64,000 bases of DNA, from positions 1 to 64,000 of the forward strand of contig NZ_JALJXJ010000010.1 in the NCBI RefSeq assembly GCF_024170005.1, written 5' to 3'. A program made the position numbers and the translations under genes. This document shows, piece by piece, positions 33,762 through 42,751 of the stretch (positions within the stretch are counted from its first letter, which is position 1; the number at the start of each line of letters is the position of its first letter). The DNA comes from Azospirillum lipoferum. Lineage in GTDB: Bacteria; Pseudomonadota; Alphaproteobacteria; Azospirillales; Azospirillaceae. The notes below the pieces were generated by a model, which searched no databases, was not told where the DNA came from, and saw nothing but the letters and a program-made list of their open reading frames with translations.

Positions 33762-34721
33762 TCAGATGTCGAGGACGAGCGTGTCCGTGCGGGCGCGCGA
33801 GCAGCAGAGCAGGATCTGGTCGTTGTCGGCCTTCTCCTCGTCGGTCAGGAAGACATCGCGGTGGTCGGGCGTGCCCTCCAACACGGTGCACAGGCAGGTG
33901 CCGCACACACCCTGCTCGCAGGACATCTGCACCTTGATGCCGATGCGGCTTAGCGCCTGGACGATGGTCTCGTCCTCCGCCACCCGGACGGTCTTGCCGC
34001 TGCGCCGCGCCACCACCTCGAAGCCGCTGCCGCCGGTGGCGGCCTCGGCCTGGAAATATTCGCGGTGGATGTGGTCGGCCGGCAGGCCGAGGCGGGTCGC
34101 CTCGCCGATCAGCCACTCCATAAAGCCGCTCGGGCCGCAGACATAGAGGTGGGTGCCGGCGGGTGTGGAACCGAGCAGGGCGGGGAGGTCGAGGCGCTGG
34201 CTGGCGGGGCCGTCGTCCAGATGCAGGGCGGCGCGGTCGCGGAAGGCGGCCTCCGCCAATTCGTCCAGGAAGGCGCAGGCATCGCGGCTGCGGCCGCAGT
34301 AATGCAGTTCGAAACTGCCGCCGGAGGCCGTCAAGGCGTGGGCCATGGCGATCATCGGGGTGATGCCGATGCCGCCGCCGATCAGGATCGAATGGGCGGC
34401 ATCGCTTGCCAGCGGGAACAGGTTGCGCGGCAGGCTGACCGCGACCTCCGTTCCCTCCTGCAAGCCCTCATGCGCCGTGACCGAGCCGCCGCGGGAGGCG
34501 GGATCGCGCAGGATGCCCAGCCGGTAGCGGTTGCGGTCGGCCGGGTCGCCGCACAATGAATATTGCCGGACCAGCCCCGGCGCCAGATGCAGATCGACAT
34601 GCGCCCCGGCTTCGAAGGGTGGCAGCGGCCGGCCGGCCCGGTCGACGAGGTCGAGCAGCAGCACCCCGTTCCCTTCGACCCGGCGGCGCGCCACCGTCAG
34701 CGTCAGCGTTTCTTGCGTCAT
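33762..34721 (-). CDS. iacF: oxygenase reductase, FNR + C-terminal [2Fe-2S] (IacF-like)
   Basis: 319 aa. The FMN/FAD-binding beta-barrel (VRQYSLCGDPADRNRYRLGI) and NAD-binding domain (LIGGGIGITPMIAMAH) precede a plant-type ferredoxin whose ligands are in CEQGVCGTCLC and LLCCS near the end. This phthalate-dioxygenase-reductase order differs from BenC (ferredoxin first). It passes electrons from NADH to the Rieske oxygenase IacCD. Confidence 0.88.
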   Translation of the reverse strand: MTQETLTLTVARRRVEGNGVLLLDLVDRAGRPLPPFEAGAHVDLHLAPGLVRQYSLCGDPADRNRYRLGILRDPASRGGSVTAHEGLQEGTEVAVSLPRNLFPLASDAAHSILIGGGIGITPMIAMAHALTASGGSFELHYCGRSRDACAFLDELAEAAFRDRAALHLDDGPASQRLDLPALLGSTPAGTHLYVCGPSGFMEWLIGEATRLGLPADHIHREYFQAEAATGGSGFEVVARRSGKTVRVAEDETIVQALSRIGIKVQMSCEQGVCGTCLCTVLEGTPDHRDVFLTDEEKADNDQILLCCSRARTDTLVLDI

Positions 34722-34736
34722 CGTGACCGTCTTTCC

Positions 34737-35477
34737 TCAGCGCATGAAGATGCCGCCGTTGATGTCCCAGGCCGCACCGGTGGTGAAATCCGCGTCTGGA
34801 GAGGCCAGCTCCACCGCCATCCGCGCGACGAAGGCGGGGTTGCCCAGCCGCTTCACCGGGATCATGCCGATCAGCGTTTCCAGCCGTTCCGGCGGGACCG
34901 AGGCGCGGACCGACGGCAGCTCCATCGGGCCGGGGGCGATGGCGTTGACGGTGACGTTGAAGACCGCCAGCTCGCGGGCGAAGATCTTGGTCAGCGTCAG
35001 GATGCCGGCCTTGGAGGAGGCGTAATGCGCGCCCGACGCGGTCCCGCCATTCTGCCCGGCGAGCGAGGCGATGTTGACGATGCGGCCGTAGCCGGCCTTC
35101 GCCAGATGGGCGCCGAAGACCTGGCAGCCGAGGAAGGTGCCGCGCAGGTTGACGGTCAGCACCGCGTCGAATTCCTCCGGCGTGATCTGCATGACCGGGG
35201 TCATCGGCGTCATCGCCGCATTGTTGACCGCCACATGCAGCGCCCCCCAGCGGGCCAGCACGGCGTCGAGCGCCGCGGCGAAATCCGCCTTGCGGGTGAC
35301 GTCGAGCCTAAGCGGCAGCACAGCCTCGCCCGACGGGTCGAGGACTGCCGCCGCCTCCCGCACCGCTCCTTCCGCGACGTCGGTCAGGGCGACGCGGTAG
35401 CCGGCGGCGAGGAACTGTTCGGCGATGACCCGGCCCAGCCCCTGGGCCGCGCCGGTGACGAGAGCGACCTGTGCCAT
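34737..35477 (-). CDS. iacE: short-chain dehydrogenase (IacE-like)
   Basis: 246 aa classical SDR: GAAQGLG cofactor motif near residues 8-14, NNAAMTP near 86-92, and YASSKAG (Tyr/Lys) near 151-157. In iac clusters IacE works early in conversion of 2-hydroxy-IAA towards dioxindole-3-acetate, according to published work on IAA degraders. Fifteen nt from iacD, so co-transcribed. Confidence 0.85.
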   Translation of the reverse strand: MAQVALVTGAAQGLGRVIAEQFLAAGYRVALTDVAEGAVREAAAVLDPSGEAVLPLRLDVTRKADFAAALDAVLARWGALHVAVNNAAMTPMTPVMQITPEEFDAVLTVNLRGTFLGCQVFGAHLAKAGYGRIVNIASLAGQNGGTASGAHYASSKAGILTLTKIFARELAVFNVTVNAIAPGPMELPSVRASVPPERLETLIGMIPVKRLGNPAFVARMAVELASPDADFTTGAAWDINGGIFMR

Positions 35478-35492
35478 CCCTTGGGCTCCTTG

Positions 35493-35981
35493 TCAGAGGA
35501 TGTAACCGATGCTGTGCAGCGCGTCGGTGGAGTTCACCAGCCGGACGATCTTGCTCTTCAGCCGGAAGCCGTCGCCTGTGCGGGCGAGTTCGTAGGTCAC
35601 GTCGGCGGTGTAGTCGCGCAGCGTCTCCTTGCGGAACTCGCGCAGATGCTGGGCGGCACGGACGGTGATCGCGGCGCCGTCGTCGGCCAGGATGCGGAAG
35701 CGCGACAGCGAGCGCACGGTGCGGGACGCCGGCTGCGTCGAGACGGACTCGCCGCTGGTCAGGCGGGCGACGCGCTTGGCGCGCATGTCGGCGTCGTCAT
35801 AGGCGTAGTTCAGCCGGTCGGCGAGATCGGCAGGGCCGGAGGCGACATCCGGGTCGATCGGCACGATGTAGAGGCCGTCGGCGGTCCATTGCGCCAGCCA
35901 GTCCTGATAGTCGTGGTGATCGAGCATGTCGGCCTCCTGCCAGAGGAAGGCGCTGACCTCGGTGAGGAGTTGGGTGTTCAT
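35493..35981 (-). CDS. iacD: aromatic-ring-hydroxylating dioxygenase beta subunit (IacD-like)
   Basis: 162 aa NTF2-like subunit with SAFLWQEADMLDHHDYQDWLAQWTADGLYIVPIDPD at the N-terminus, the standard beta-subunit start, and a VTYELARTGDGFRLKSKIVRLVNS end. Pairs with the Rieske alpha subunit encoded 52 nt upstream on the same transcript. Confidence 0.88.
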   Translation of the reverse strand: MNTQLLTEVSAFLWQEADMLDHHDYQDWLAQWTADGLYIVPIDPDVASGPADLADRLNYAYDDADMRAKRVARLTSGESVSTQPASRTVRSLSRFRILADDGAAITVRAAQHLREFRKETLRDYTADVTYELARTGDGFRLKSKIVRLVNSTDALHSIGYIL

Positions 35982-36033
35982 GGGGGTCTCCGGGGTGTCA
36001 GGGGAGGGTCAGGGTGGGGGCATCACCCCCGGT

Positions 36034-37317
36034 TCACCCTCGCCCCGTCATCAGCTTCTTCCACTGCTGGTAGGCGGCGCGCATGCCGGTTTCGGCGCTG
36101 ACGTCGCCGGCGCGGCCGTCTTCGGTGACGCGCTCGCCGGGCAGGCCGCGGTTCAGCAGGATCCACAGGTCGGTGCCGGCCTGGGCGCCCTTCTGCACCC
36201 GCTCCCACGCCTCGGAATCGTCGGGCGTGCCGAAGCCCATCGGACCCTGGAAATGCTCGTGCAGGCGAAGGCGGGCGCGATTGGCGGCGGCGGGGCCGCC
36301 GTCCATGGTGATGACGGCGTGGTGGATCTCGGTCTCGTTCACCGACACCGGCCGCAGCACGCGGAAGAAGGCCATCGAGCAGGCGATGTTGGGGAACAGG
36401 TTCAGGTTGAAGCCCGACCCGCCGACGGCGCGGACGATGCGGCGCACCTTGGCCTCGTCATGGCCTTCCTTGCGCAGCTCCTCCGCCAGCTCAGCGAAGC
36501 GGGCGGGGACGGGGGCGTCGAGATTTTCCTCCAGATCCACCAGCTCGGGGATCATCACCATGACGCTGTGGCCGTTGCCGAGATCCTCGACGAAGCCGGG
36601 GCCGTTGACGAAGTCCAGCATGCGTTCGGTCTGCTCATCGACCGACGACAGGAAGGATTTGTGGACGACCGGGAAGTGATAGCCGTCGGTGGTGTTCTCC
36701 AGCTGGATCTTCCAGTTGCCGGGGAAGCGGAAGCGGTGCTCGCCGGCCACCTTGATCGGATAGCCGCCGCCCTGCTTCATGAACAGGTCCATCCACTTCT
36801 TCGCCGGGCCGAGCCAGTCGGCCAGAGGCTCGATGTCCTCGCGGAAGGTGGCGAAGACCATGCCGGCATATTCCTCAACCCGAAGGCTCTTCAGCGGATA
36901 CTCGCCCTTGTCCAGGCACTGGCCGTAGCTTTCCGGATGCGGCACGCCGCGCAAAGACCCGTCCAGACCGTAGCTCCAGCCGTGATAGGGGCAGACGAAG
37001 CTGTTGGTCCGGCCCTTCTTCTCCTCGCAGACCGTGGCGGCGCGGTGGCGGCAGCGGTTCAGCAGGACGTGGATCTTCTGCTTGCGGTCGCGCACCACCA
37101 CCACCGGCTGGCGGCCGACATAGGTGGACTTGTAGTCGCCGGCCTCCTTCACCTCGCTGACATGGGCGACCCAGACCCAGCAGCTGGCGAAGATCCGGTC
37201 CATCTCCTGCTCGAAGATCGCCGGATCGGTGTAGAGCGAGGTGTGGGCACGGTCGGCGCGCACGAGGTCGGCGAGGTCGCGGGACGCTGCCGGGGGAGCC
37301 TTGAGGTCAATAGCCAT
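36034..37317 (-). CDS. iacC: Rieske dioxygenase alpha subunit (IacC-like)
   Basis: 427 aa from ATG 37317. Rieske ligands in CRHRAATVCEEKKGRTNSFVCPYHGW near residues 88-113. The mononuclear iron site is in ENTTDGYHFPVVHKSFL near residues 206-222, with both His. In the iac pathway this oxygenase converts dioxindole-3-acetate to catechol. Clearly different from BenA in sequence and length, so not a duplicated benzoate dioxygenase. Confidence 0.88.
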   Translation of the reverse strand: MAIDLKAPPAASRDLADLVRADRAHTSLYTDPAIFEQEMDRIFASCWVWVAHVSEVKEAGDYKSTYVGRQPVVVVRDRKQKIHVLLNRCRHRAATVCEEKKGRTNSFVCPYHGWSYGLDGSLRGVPHPESYGQCLDKGEYPLKSLRVEEYAGMVFATFREDIEPLADWLGPAKKWMDLFMKQGGGYPIKVAGEHRFRFPGNWKIQLENTTDGYHFPVVHKSFLSSVDEQTERMLDFVNGPGFVEDLGNGHSVMVMIPELVDLEENLDAPVPARFAELAEELRKEGHDEAKVRRIVRAVGGSGFNLNLFPNIACSMAFFRVLRPVSVNETEIHHAVITMDGGPAAANRARLRLHEHFQGPMGFGTPDDSEAWERVQKGAQAGTDLWILLNRGLPGERVTEDGRAGDVSAETGMRAAYQQWKKLMTGRG

Positions 37318-37358
37318 CGCGATGGTCTTTCCGTCAGGAGGCGGACAGGAAGGGAGGA

Positions 37359-37901
37359 TCAATCCGGGACCGGAACCGGGTCGGGACGGTTCCAGCCGTC
37401 GACCGGGCGGCTGAACAGGTTTTCGGTGCGGAAACGGCTCATGCGCCAGGCACCCTCCTCCAGGCGGAAATCCACCGTCAGCCGGGCGGCGTTCAGGTGC
37501 GAGGCACCGGCGGCGAAGGTCGAGGTCTGCAGCATGACCCAGGAGCCCTCCGCTTGGTCCGGCCCGGTGGACCGGATCAGCTCGGAGGTCAGGAAATGGA
37601 CGTTGAGCGCGAAGTGGGAGGGTTCGACCATGTACTTGGCGAACATCTCCCGCAGAGCGGGGCGGCCGGTGAGACGGCCGAAGGTCTTCGCGTATTTCTC
37701 GCCGATGCCCTCCCATACCGCGTCGCGCGTGAACAGGCCGGCGAGCTCGTCCAGCGGGGTCGCCGGGGTCAGCGCGTCGCACAGCGCCATGTAGCGGACC
37801 ATGCAGGCGCGGACGGCGGCCTCCGCCTCGAAGCGGGCGAGGCGTGCCTGCAGATCGGCGATGTCTGTTTCGGCAATCCCGGCGGGGAGGGTGGCGGTCA
37901 T
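37359..37901 (-). CDS. iacI: SnoaL/NTF2-like protein (IacI-like)
   Basis: 180 aa from ATG 37901. NTF2-like fold: DLQARLARFEAEAAVRACMVRYMALCDAL followed by LAGLFTRDAVWEGIGEKYAKTFGRLTGR, and a terminal beta sheet. Related small proteins are found in iac operons (IacI) with ill-defined function. Its start overlaps the iacB stop by four nt. Confidence 0.78.
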   Translation of the reverse strand: MTATLPAGIAETDIADLQARLARFEAEAAVRACMVRYMALCDALTPATPLDELAGLFTRDAVWEGIGEKYAKTFGRLTGRPALREMFAKYMVEPSHFALNVHFLTSELIRSTGPDQAEGSWVMLQTSTFAAGASHLNAARLTVDFRLEEGAWRMSRFRTENLFSRPVDGWNRPDPVPVPD

Positions 37902-38257
37902 TGCGGGATCACCAGCTCGCGTCCGACGCGGGCCTCGACGCGGCAGTATTTCCACAGCTTGAAGGTGCCGTCGCCGACCGGGGTGACGCGGAACAGATTG
38001 CAGGCGGCGGTCACCGTCTCGATGTCCGGCACGTCGGCCAGCACATAGGTGGTCCAGGGCCAGTTGGTCGACGGGCCGACCATGATCTGGTCGTCGTCCA
38101 GGTTGCCCAAGACCTTGACGCCCGGCAGCTCGCCGATGCCGCGCATCATGGTGGAGAAGGCGCCCCACACCTGCTTGGCCTCCTCCGCCGTCGCGTCGAA
38201 GAAGTTCTGGTTGACGCCGATGCAGAACAGGACGCGCAGGGGCTTCTTGTCGCTCAT
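37898..38257 (-). CDS. iacB: IacB-like conserved protein
   Basis: 119 aa. LRVLFCIGVNQNFFDATAEEAKQVWGAFSTMMRGIGELPGVKVLGNLDDDQIMVGPSTNWPW matches the small conserved protein encoded second in iac operons. It has no signal peptide or enzyme motif and may be a dimeric alpha/beta-barrel. It is the family's most specific marker gene, so its presence supports auxin degradation over a generic aromatic cluster. Function unknown. Confidence 0.8.
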   Translation of the reverse strand: MSDKKPLRVLFCIGVNQNFFDATAEEAKQVWGAFSTMMRGIGELPGVKVLGNLDDDQIMVGPSTNWPWTTYVLADVPDIETVTAACNLFRVTPVGDGTFKLWKYCRVEARVGRELVIPQ

Positions 38258-38278
38258 GGAAGATCTCCGGGGTTGGGG

Positions 38279-39445
38279 TCAGAGATAGCCGGGCAGGGGG
38301 GAGAGGCCGAACAGCATGGCGCCGGCGTTCTGGTAGGTGACGTCGCCGAGGAAGGCGTGCTGGGTGATCATCTGGACGTCGCGGACATGGCGGGCGATCG
38401 GGCAGCGCTCGTAGACGCCGGCCATGCCGGTCAGCATCTGCGCCCGGCGCGTCACGTCGGCGGCGGTGCGGGTGGCGTGGGTGGCGGACAGGCGCAGCAT
38501 GCTGACCTGATCCGGCGCCGGCTCGGCGCCGGCCAGCAGGCACTGCCACACCTCGTCGATGGCGCCGTAGAACCAGGAACGGGCGGCGCGCAGCTCGGCC
38601 TCCAGCTTCGCGGTCTCCAGCTGGGAAGCGACGCGCTCGCCCAGTTTCGGCGCGCCGGTGACCGACGCGCGCGAGCCCATCGAGCGCAGTTCGTCCAGGG
38701 CCGCCCGGGCGATGCCGAGCGAGACGACCGACAGGACCTGCGCCGCGAAGGCCAGCGTCGGATACCGGTAGAGCGGCTCGTCCAGCGCCGACTTGCCGCC
38801 GCGCACGAAGGTCCACTCCTCCGGCACCACCACGTCATCGACCACGAGATCGTGGCTGCCGGTACCGAGCAGGCCGACGACGTCCCAATTGCGTTCGATC
38901 CGAACCGCGCTGCGCGCCATCACTGCCATGCGCGGCAGGCCGCCGGTGCCGTCGCTGTTCTTCGGCGCGATGCCGACGCCGACGATGTCGGCGCCCATGC
39001 AGCCGCTGGCCCAGCTCCACCGGCCCTTCACCTTCAGGCCGCCATCGACGAAGACCGCCGGCTGCGGCGGGAAGATGCCGCCGGCGAAGACGAGGTCGGG
39101 CGTGCGGGCATAGAGGCTGCGCAGCGTGTCGAGCGGCAGAGCCGACAGATAGACCGCGCCGATGCCGAAGCTGGCGACCCAGCCGGCCGACCCGTCGGCC
39201 TCGGCGATGCGTTCGACCAGCCGGCAGAACTCGGCGGGCGAGCGCTCGTCACCGCCGAAGCGCCGGGCGACCAGGGCACGGTAGACGCCGAGCTTGCGGT
39301 ACCGCTCGATGATGTCCTGGGAGACGAACTGCTGTTGTTCGAACTCGGCGCGCCGGCCGCGGATCTCGGTCAGAAGCTCCGCGAGCAGAGCGTCGTCGAA
39401 GCTCCGGCCGCCGTCAGGTGTCTGCACGGGCAGAGTCGCCAACAT
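38279..39445 (-). CDS. iacA: flavin-dependent monooxygenase of acyl-CoA dehydrogenase fold (IacA-like)
   Basis: 388 aa from ATG 39445; an upstream in-frame stretch is unrelated. Acyl-CoA-dehydrogenase-like group D hydroxylase: VERIAEADGSAGWVASFG, a WSWASGCMGADIVGVG mid-domain strand and the GTGSHDLVVDDVVVPEEWTF segment. IacA performs the first step of IAA breakdown, hydroxylating IAA to 2-hydroxy-IAA with reduced flavin from IacG. The gene is third from the promoter in the minus operon. Confidence 0.87.
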   Translation of the reverse strand: MLATLPVQTPDGGRSFDDALLAELLTEIRGRRAEFEQQQFVSQDIIERYRKLGVYRALVARRFGGDERSPAEFCRLVERIAEADGSAGWVASFGIGAVYLSALPLDTLRSLYARTPDLVFAGGIFPPQPAVFVDGGLKVKGRWSWASGCMGADIVGVGIAPKNSDGTGGLPRMAVMARSAVRIERNWDVVGLLGTGSHDLVVDDVVVPEEWTFVRGGKSALDEPLYRYPTLAFAAQVLSVVSLGIARAALDELRSMGSRASVTGAPKLGERVASQLETAKLEAELRAARSWFYGAIDEVWQCLLAGAEPAPDQVSMLRLSATHATRTAADVTRRAQMLTGMAGVYERCPIARHVRDVQMITQHAFLGDVTYQNAGAMLFGLSPLPGYL

Positions 39446-39570
39446 GGGGGATCTCCATGGCAGGCGATGGAGGAAGGGCGCGCGTCCGCATTCGGAGCGC
39501 GGCTCCGTCCCTCGCATCGGGTTTGGGGCATCAGGATTGGGAATTCGCAGGGACCCGGAGGCGGGCCGGG

Positions 39571-40719
39571 TCAGTCGGGAGGCGGCAACCGGTCGGCGAT
39601 GCGGGTGGCGACCGCGCAGAGCAGCTCGTCGGCGCCCTTGGCGGCGACCAGCTGCAGGCTGGCCGGCGCGCCGTCGACGGGGGCGAGCGGGATGGCGATG
39701 GCCGGGTGGCCGGACAGGTTGAAGGGTCGGACCAGTGTCGTCATGCGGACCAGACGGCTGGTGTCGCCGGCTTCGGCGACCAGCGGCGGCGGGCCGGCCA
39801 TGGTCGGCAGGGCGATGACCGCGACGCGGTCCAGCAGCGCGTCGACCTCCGCGGTGAAGGTGGTGCGGACCTCCTCGGCGCGCCCCACGTCCTCGACCGT
39901 GGTGCGGGCGGCGTTGCGCAGGCGGAAGGCCACGTCCTCGCCGACCAGACCGGTCTCCACCAGGGCGGCGCAGGCGGCCCAGGTCTCGACGTTGATGATC
40001 GAAAGCCCGGCCTCGAAGGCGGCGCGCATGCCGGTCAGCCGCACCGGCTCGACCGGCAGGCCGGCGGCCTCGACCGCCGCGCGCACCGCCGCCGCGATTC
40101 CGGCATCGGCGTCCGTTTCCAGCAGGCCGATGGCTACGTCATCAACGGACGGCAGCGGGCCGGAGCCGGAGCGGAAACTCGGGTCGATGGCGGCCATGCA
40201 GGCGACCAGGGATCGCATGTCGGCAGCGAAGGGGCCGACGCAGTCCAGCGTGCTGCGGGCCGGCATCACGCCCTGGCGGCTGACCCGGCCGAAGGTCGGT
40301 TTCAGCCCGAAGACGCCGCAGCAGGCGGCCGGGATGCGCACCGATCCGCCGGTATCCGTGCCTATCGAGGCATCAACCATGCCCGCGGCGACGGCAGCGG
40401 CCGATCCGCTGGACGAGCCGCCGGGCACGAAATCGGGGAATTTCGGGTTCGGTGCGGTGCCGGCCCAACGGTTGATGCCGGTGGTGCCGAAGGCCAGCTC
40501 ATGCATCGTAGTCTTGCCGGCGATCCGCCAACCGGCGGCCAGCAGGTTGCGCACGATTTCGGCATGCGCCGGGGCCGGCGGGGCATCATCAAGCGACCGG
40601 CTCCCGGCGCGCGTCGGCGTGCCGGCGATGTCGATGGTGTCCTTGAGCGCCACCGTCGGGAGGGCGTCGCGATCCGCGGCGTCGCCGGCGATGTCGAGCG
40701 TTTGAACGAAGATCGTCAT
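39571..40719 (-). CDS. iacH: amidase-signature hydrolase (IacH-like)
   Basis: 382 aa from ATG 40719. Triad Lys26 (TVALKDTID), cis-Ser102 (VPGGSSSGSA) and nucleophile Ser126 (GTDTGGSVRIPA). Amidase genes accompany iac clusters (IacH) and may hydrolyse auxin amides such as indole-3-acetamide, though this is not shown. A 125-nt gap separates it from iacA. It is the promoter-proximal gene of the minus-strand operon. Confidence 0.85.
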   Translation of the reverse strand: MTIFVQTLDIAGDAADRDALPTVALKDTIDIAGTPTRAGSRSLDDAPPAPAHAEIVRNLLAAGWRIAGKTTMHELAFGTTGINRWAGTAPNPKFPDFVPGGSSSGSAAAVAAGMVDASIGTDTGGSVRIPAACCGVFGLKPTFGRVSRQGVMPARSTLDCVGPFAADMRSLVACMAAIDPSFRSGSGPLPSVDDVAIGLLETDADAGIAAAVRAAVEAAGLPVEPVRLTGMRAAFEAGLSIINVETWAACAALVETGLVGEDVAFRLRNAARTTVEDVGRAEEVRTTFTAEVDALLDRVAVIALPTMAGPPPLVAEAGDTSRLVRMTTLVRPFNLSGHPAIAIPLAPVDGAPASLQLVAAKGADELLCAVATRIADRLPPPD

Positions 40720-41526
40720 GGCAATGGCCTTCCCCGGTCCTGCCGGTTTCCCCGCGGCTCTCACGATACCGGGCTTGTCCTGGCGGCCGGATCGGAGCGG
40801 TTCGGGGTGGATGGGATGCCCAAAGCCTAACGACGAAAAACGTGATTAGTCAATTGACTTTGGGAAAATAATTTCCGATGGCGAAGCACAAAAACCGAGC
40901 AATGCCTTGGGCGGCAAAAAAGGGGGCGCGGGCCTGAAGTCGGGAGAGATCGAGAGCTATATCATTGTGAAAAAACATATTTTCAGAGGTTTACACTTTT
41001 CGGATAGGGAGCCATTCCAAAGTACCTGATTGTCCAACTTGGTGGTTATCCGCCTGAAAGGCATGCAATCGAGTGTTAAAAAATGGGCGGTTTTTCTTGA
41101 AAATTCGATTGCGAATTCACGGAACTCTGGCTTAATGGACGGAAAGGGCAGCCGGCATCCGGCGTTACCGCCGCAGGTCTTCGGAGGCGGAACGCGGCGG
41201 CGGCTCCAATCGAAATCTTCAAGAGCAGAGTTGCCGGACGTTCGATCCGGTACCGTACGGAAGCTTCGATCCTACCCGTATTTCCACCGAAACTTTGCCG
41301 GCTGGCCGGACATGGACTGTTCGCGCCTTCTATTGTCGACGTTTTCTGCAATCGATGCGATGGCGTTCCGGCTTCCACTGGCGCGCTCTTTGCTTTGTTC
41401 TTTCAGCATAACAAGAGGTTGGACGGTGGAAGCGGCCCCGGCGGGCGCCTGCCGGACCGGCCCGACGGGTCCGATGGCCAGTCCATGCGGACGACAACAG
41501 ACGGGCAACACAGAACGGAGGGTGCG
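40720..41526. other. 807-nt divergent control region of the auxin locus
   Basis: AT-richer than its surroundings (notably 40830-41000) and gene-free. Visible elements: the palindrome at 40848-40859; a minus-strand promoter candidate TTGACT (40853-40848), 17-nt spacer, TTAGGC (40830-40825); a TGAAAA-N6-TTTTCA repeat at 40968-40985; and a CAACTTGGTGG half-site (41034-41044) resembling the right half of the atzF operators. Upstream in-frame codons before the binding-protein start at 41527 look non-coding. Confidence 0.5.
40848..40859. promoter_or_regulatory. 12-bp perfect palindrome AGTCAATTGACT (candidate IacR operator)
   Basis: AGTCAATTGACT at 40848-40859 is self-complementary and includes the minus-strand -35 hexamer TTGACT of the iacH promoter candidate. 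Perfect palindromes over a -35 are typical MarR operators, and iacR is in the locus. IacR binding is inferred, not shown. Confidence 0.55.
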
Positions 41527-42681
41527 GTGTTTGCAAAGAAACTGGCGGTCTCGCTGCTGTTCGGGGCACTCGCGGCCGGTGCCGCCGCTCCGGCGGACGC
41601 GCAGGTGAAGGTCGGCGTGGTGACCTCCTCGACCGGCCCCATCGCGCTGGTCGGCATTCCCCAGAAGAACAGCGTGCCGCTGCTGCCCACCAACATCGGC
41701 GGCCAGACGGTGCAGTACATCACGCTCGACGACGGCAGCGACCCGACGGCGACCGTCGCCGCCTTCAAGAAGCTGATCACCGAGGAGAAGGTCGACGCCA
41801 TCATCGGCCCGTCGGGCTCGCCCAACGCCATGGGGGTCATCCAGTTCGCCGCCGAGGCCGGCGTGCCGATGCTGGCCCCAGTGGGCACCGCCGCCGTCGT
41901 GCTGCCGATGACCGAACAGAAGAAATGGGTGTTCAAGACCACCCAGAACGATGACCTGATCGCCGAGGCGCTGCTGGCGCATATGGAAAAGGCCGGCATC
42001 AAGTCGGTCGGCTTCATCGGCACCGCCGATCCCTATGGCGACAACTGGCTGAAGGTGTTCGGCGAGGGGGCGGCCAAGCGCGGGATCAAGCTGCTGGCCA
42101 GCGAGCGTTTCCAGCGCCAGGACACCTCGCTGACGGCGCAGGGGCTGAAGATCCTCTCGTCGTCGCCCGATGCGGTGCTGATCGCCGCTCCCGGCAGCTC
42201 GTCGGTGCTGCCGCAGACGACGCTCTACGACCAGGGTTATCGCGGCAAAATCTATCAGACGCACGGTGCCGCGCTGCCCGACTTCCTGAAGCTGGGCGGC
42301 AAGAAGGTGGAGGGCACGATCCTGGCCGCCAGCCTGATGCTGGTGCTGGATCAGGTGCCCGACAGCCATCCGTCGAAGAAGATCGCCAGCGACTATGTCG
42401 CCGCCTACGAGAAGCAGAACGGCTCCAAGCCCGCCACCTTCGGCGCCAACGTCTATGACGCCGGCCTGCTGCTGGAGCGCGCCATCCCGGTCGCGCTGAA
42501 GGGCGGCGAGCCCGGCTCCGCCGCCTTCCGTGGCGCGCTGCGCGCTGCGCTGGAACAGGTGAAGGAGCTGCCGGCGACCCAGGGCGTCTACAACCTGACC
42601 GCCGCCGATCACAGCGGCTTCGACGAGCGCGGCCGCGAGCTGATCACCGTTTCCGGCGGCAAGTGGACGCTGGTGAAGTGA
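41527..42681 (+). CDS. branched-chain-type ABC transporter substrate-binding protein
   Basis: 384 aa from GTG 41527, chosen because it starts the signal peptide (FAKKLAVSLLFGALAAGAAAPADAQ) and has GGAGGG just upstream. The mature protein is Peripla_BP_6/LivJ-like: VKVGVVTSSTGPIALVGIPQKNSV, then DDGSDPTATVAAFKKLITEEKVDAIIGPSGS. Given the divergent iac genes, IAA or a related aromatic is the likely ligand. It is distinct from the urea-type binding protein at 57456. Confidence 0.88.
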   Translation: MFAKKLAVSLLFGALAAGAAAPADAQVKVGVVTSSTGPIALVGIPQKNSVPLLPTNIGGQTVQYITLDDGSDPTATVAAFKKLITEEKVDAIIGPSGSPNAMGVIQFAAEAGVPMLAPVGTAAVVLPMTEQKKWVFKTTQNDDLIAEALLAHMEKAGIKSVGFIGTADPYGDNWLKVFGEGAAKRGIKLLASERFQRQDTSLTAQGLKILSSSPDAVLIAAPGSSSVLPQTTLYDQGYRGKIYQTHGAALPDFLKLGGKKVEGTILAASLMLVLDQVPDSHPSKKIASDYVAAYEKQNGSKPATFGANVYDAGLLLERAIPVALKGGEPGSAAFRGALRAALEQVKELPATQGVYNLTAADHSGFDERGRELITVSGGKWTLVK

Positions 42682-42694
42682 CCTCGTGAAGTGA

Positions 42695-42734
42695 TCCGGC
42701 GGCGGCCCCGACTTTTCCCGGCATCGCCGCCGGA
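42695..42734 (+). repeat. 10-bp perfect hairpin between binding-protein and permease genes
   Basis: TCCGGCGGCG (42695-42704) pairs with CGCCGCCGGA (42725-42734) around a 20-nt loop, 14 nt after the binding-protein stop and 17 nt before the permease start. Same position as the hairpins in the other two importers of this window. Confidence 0.6.
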
Positions 42735-42751
42735 GCGAAGGGATACCGGTC

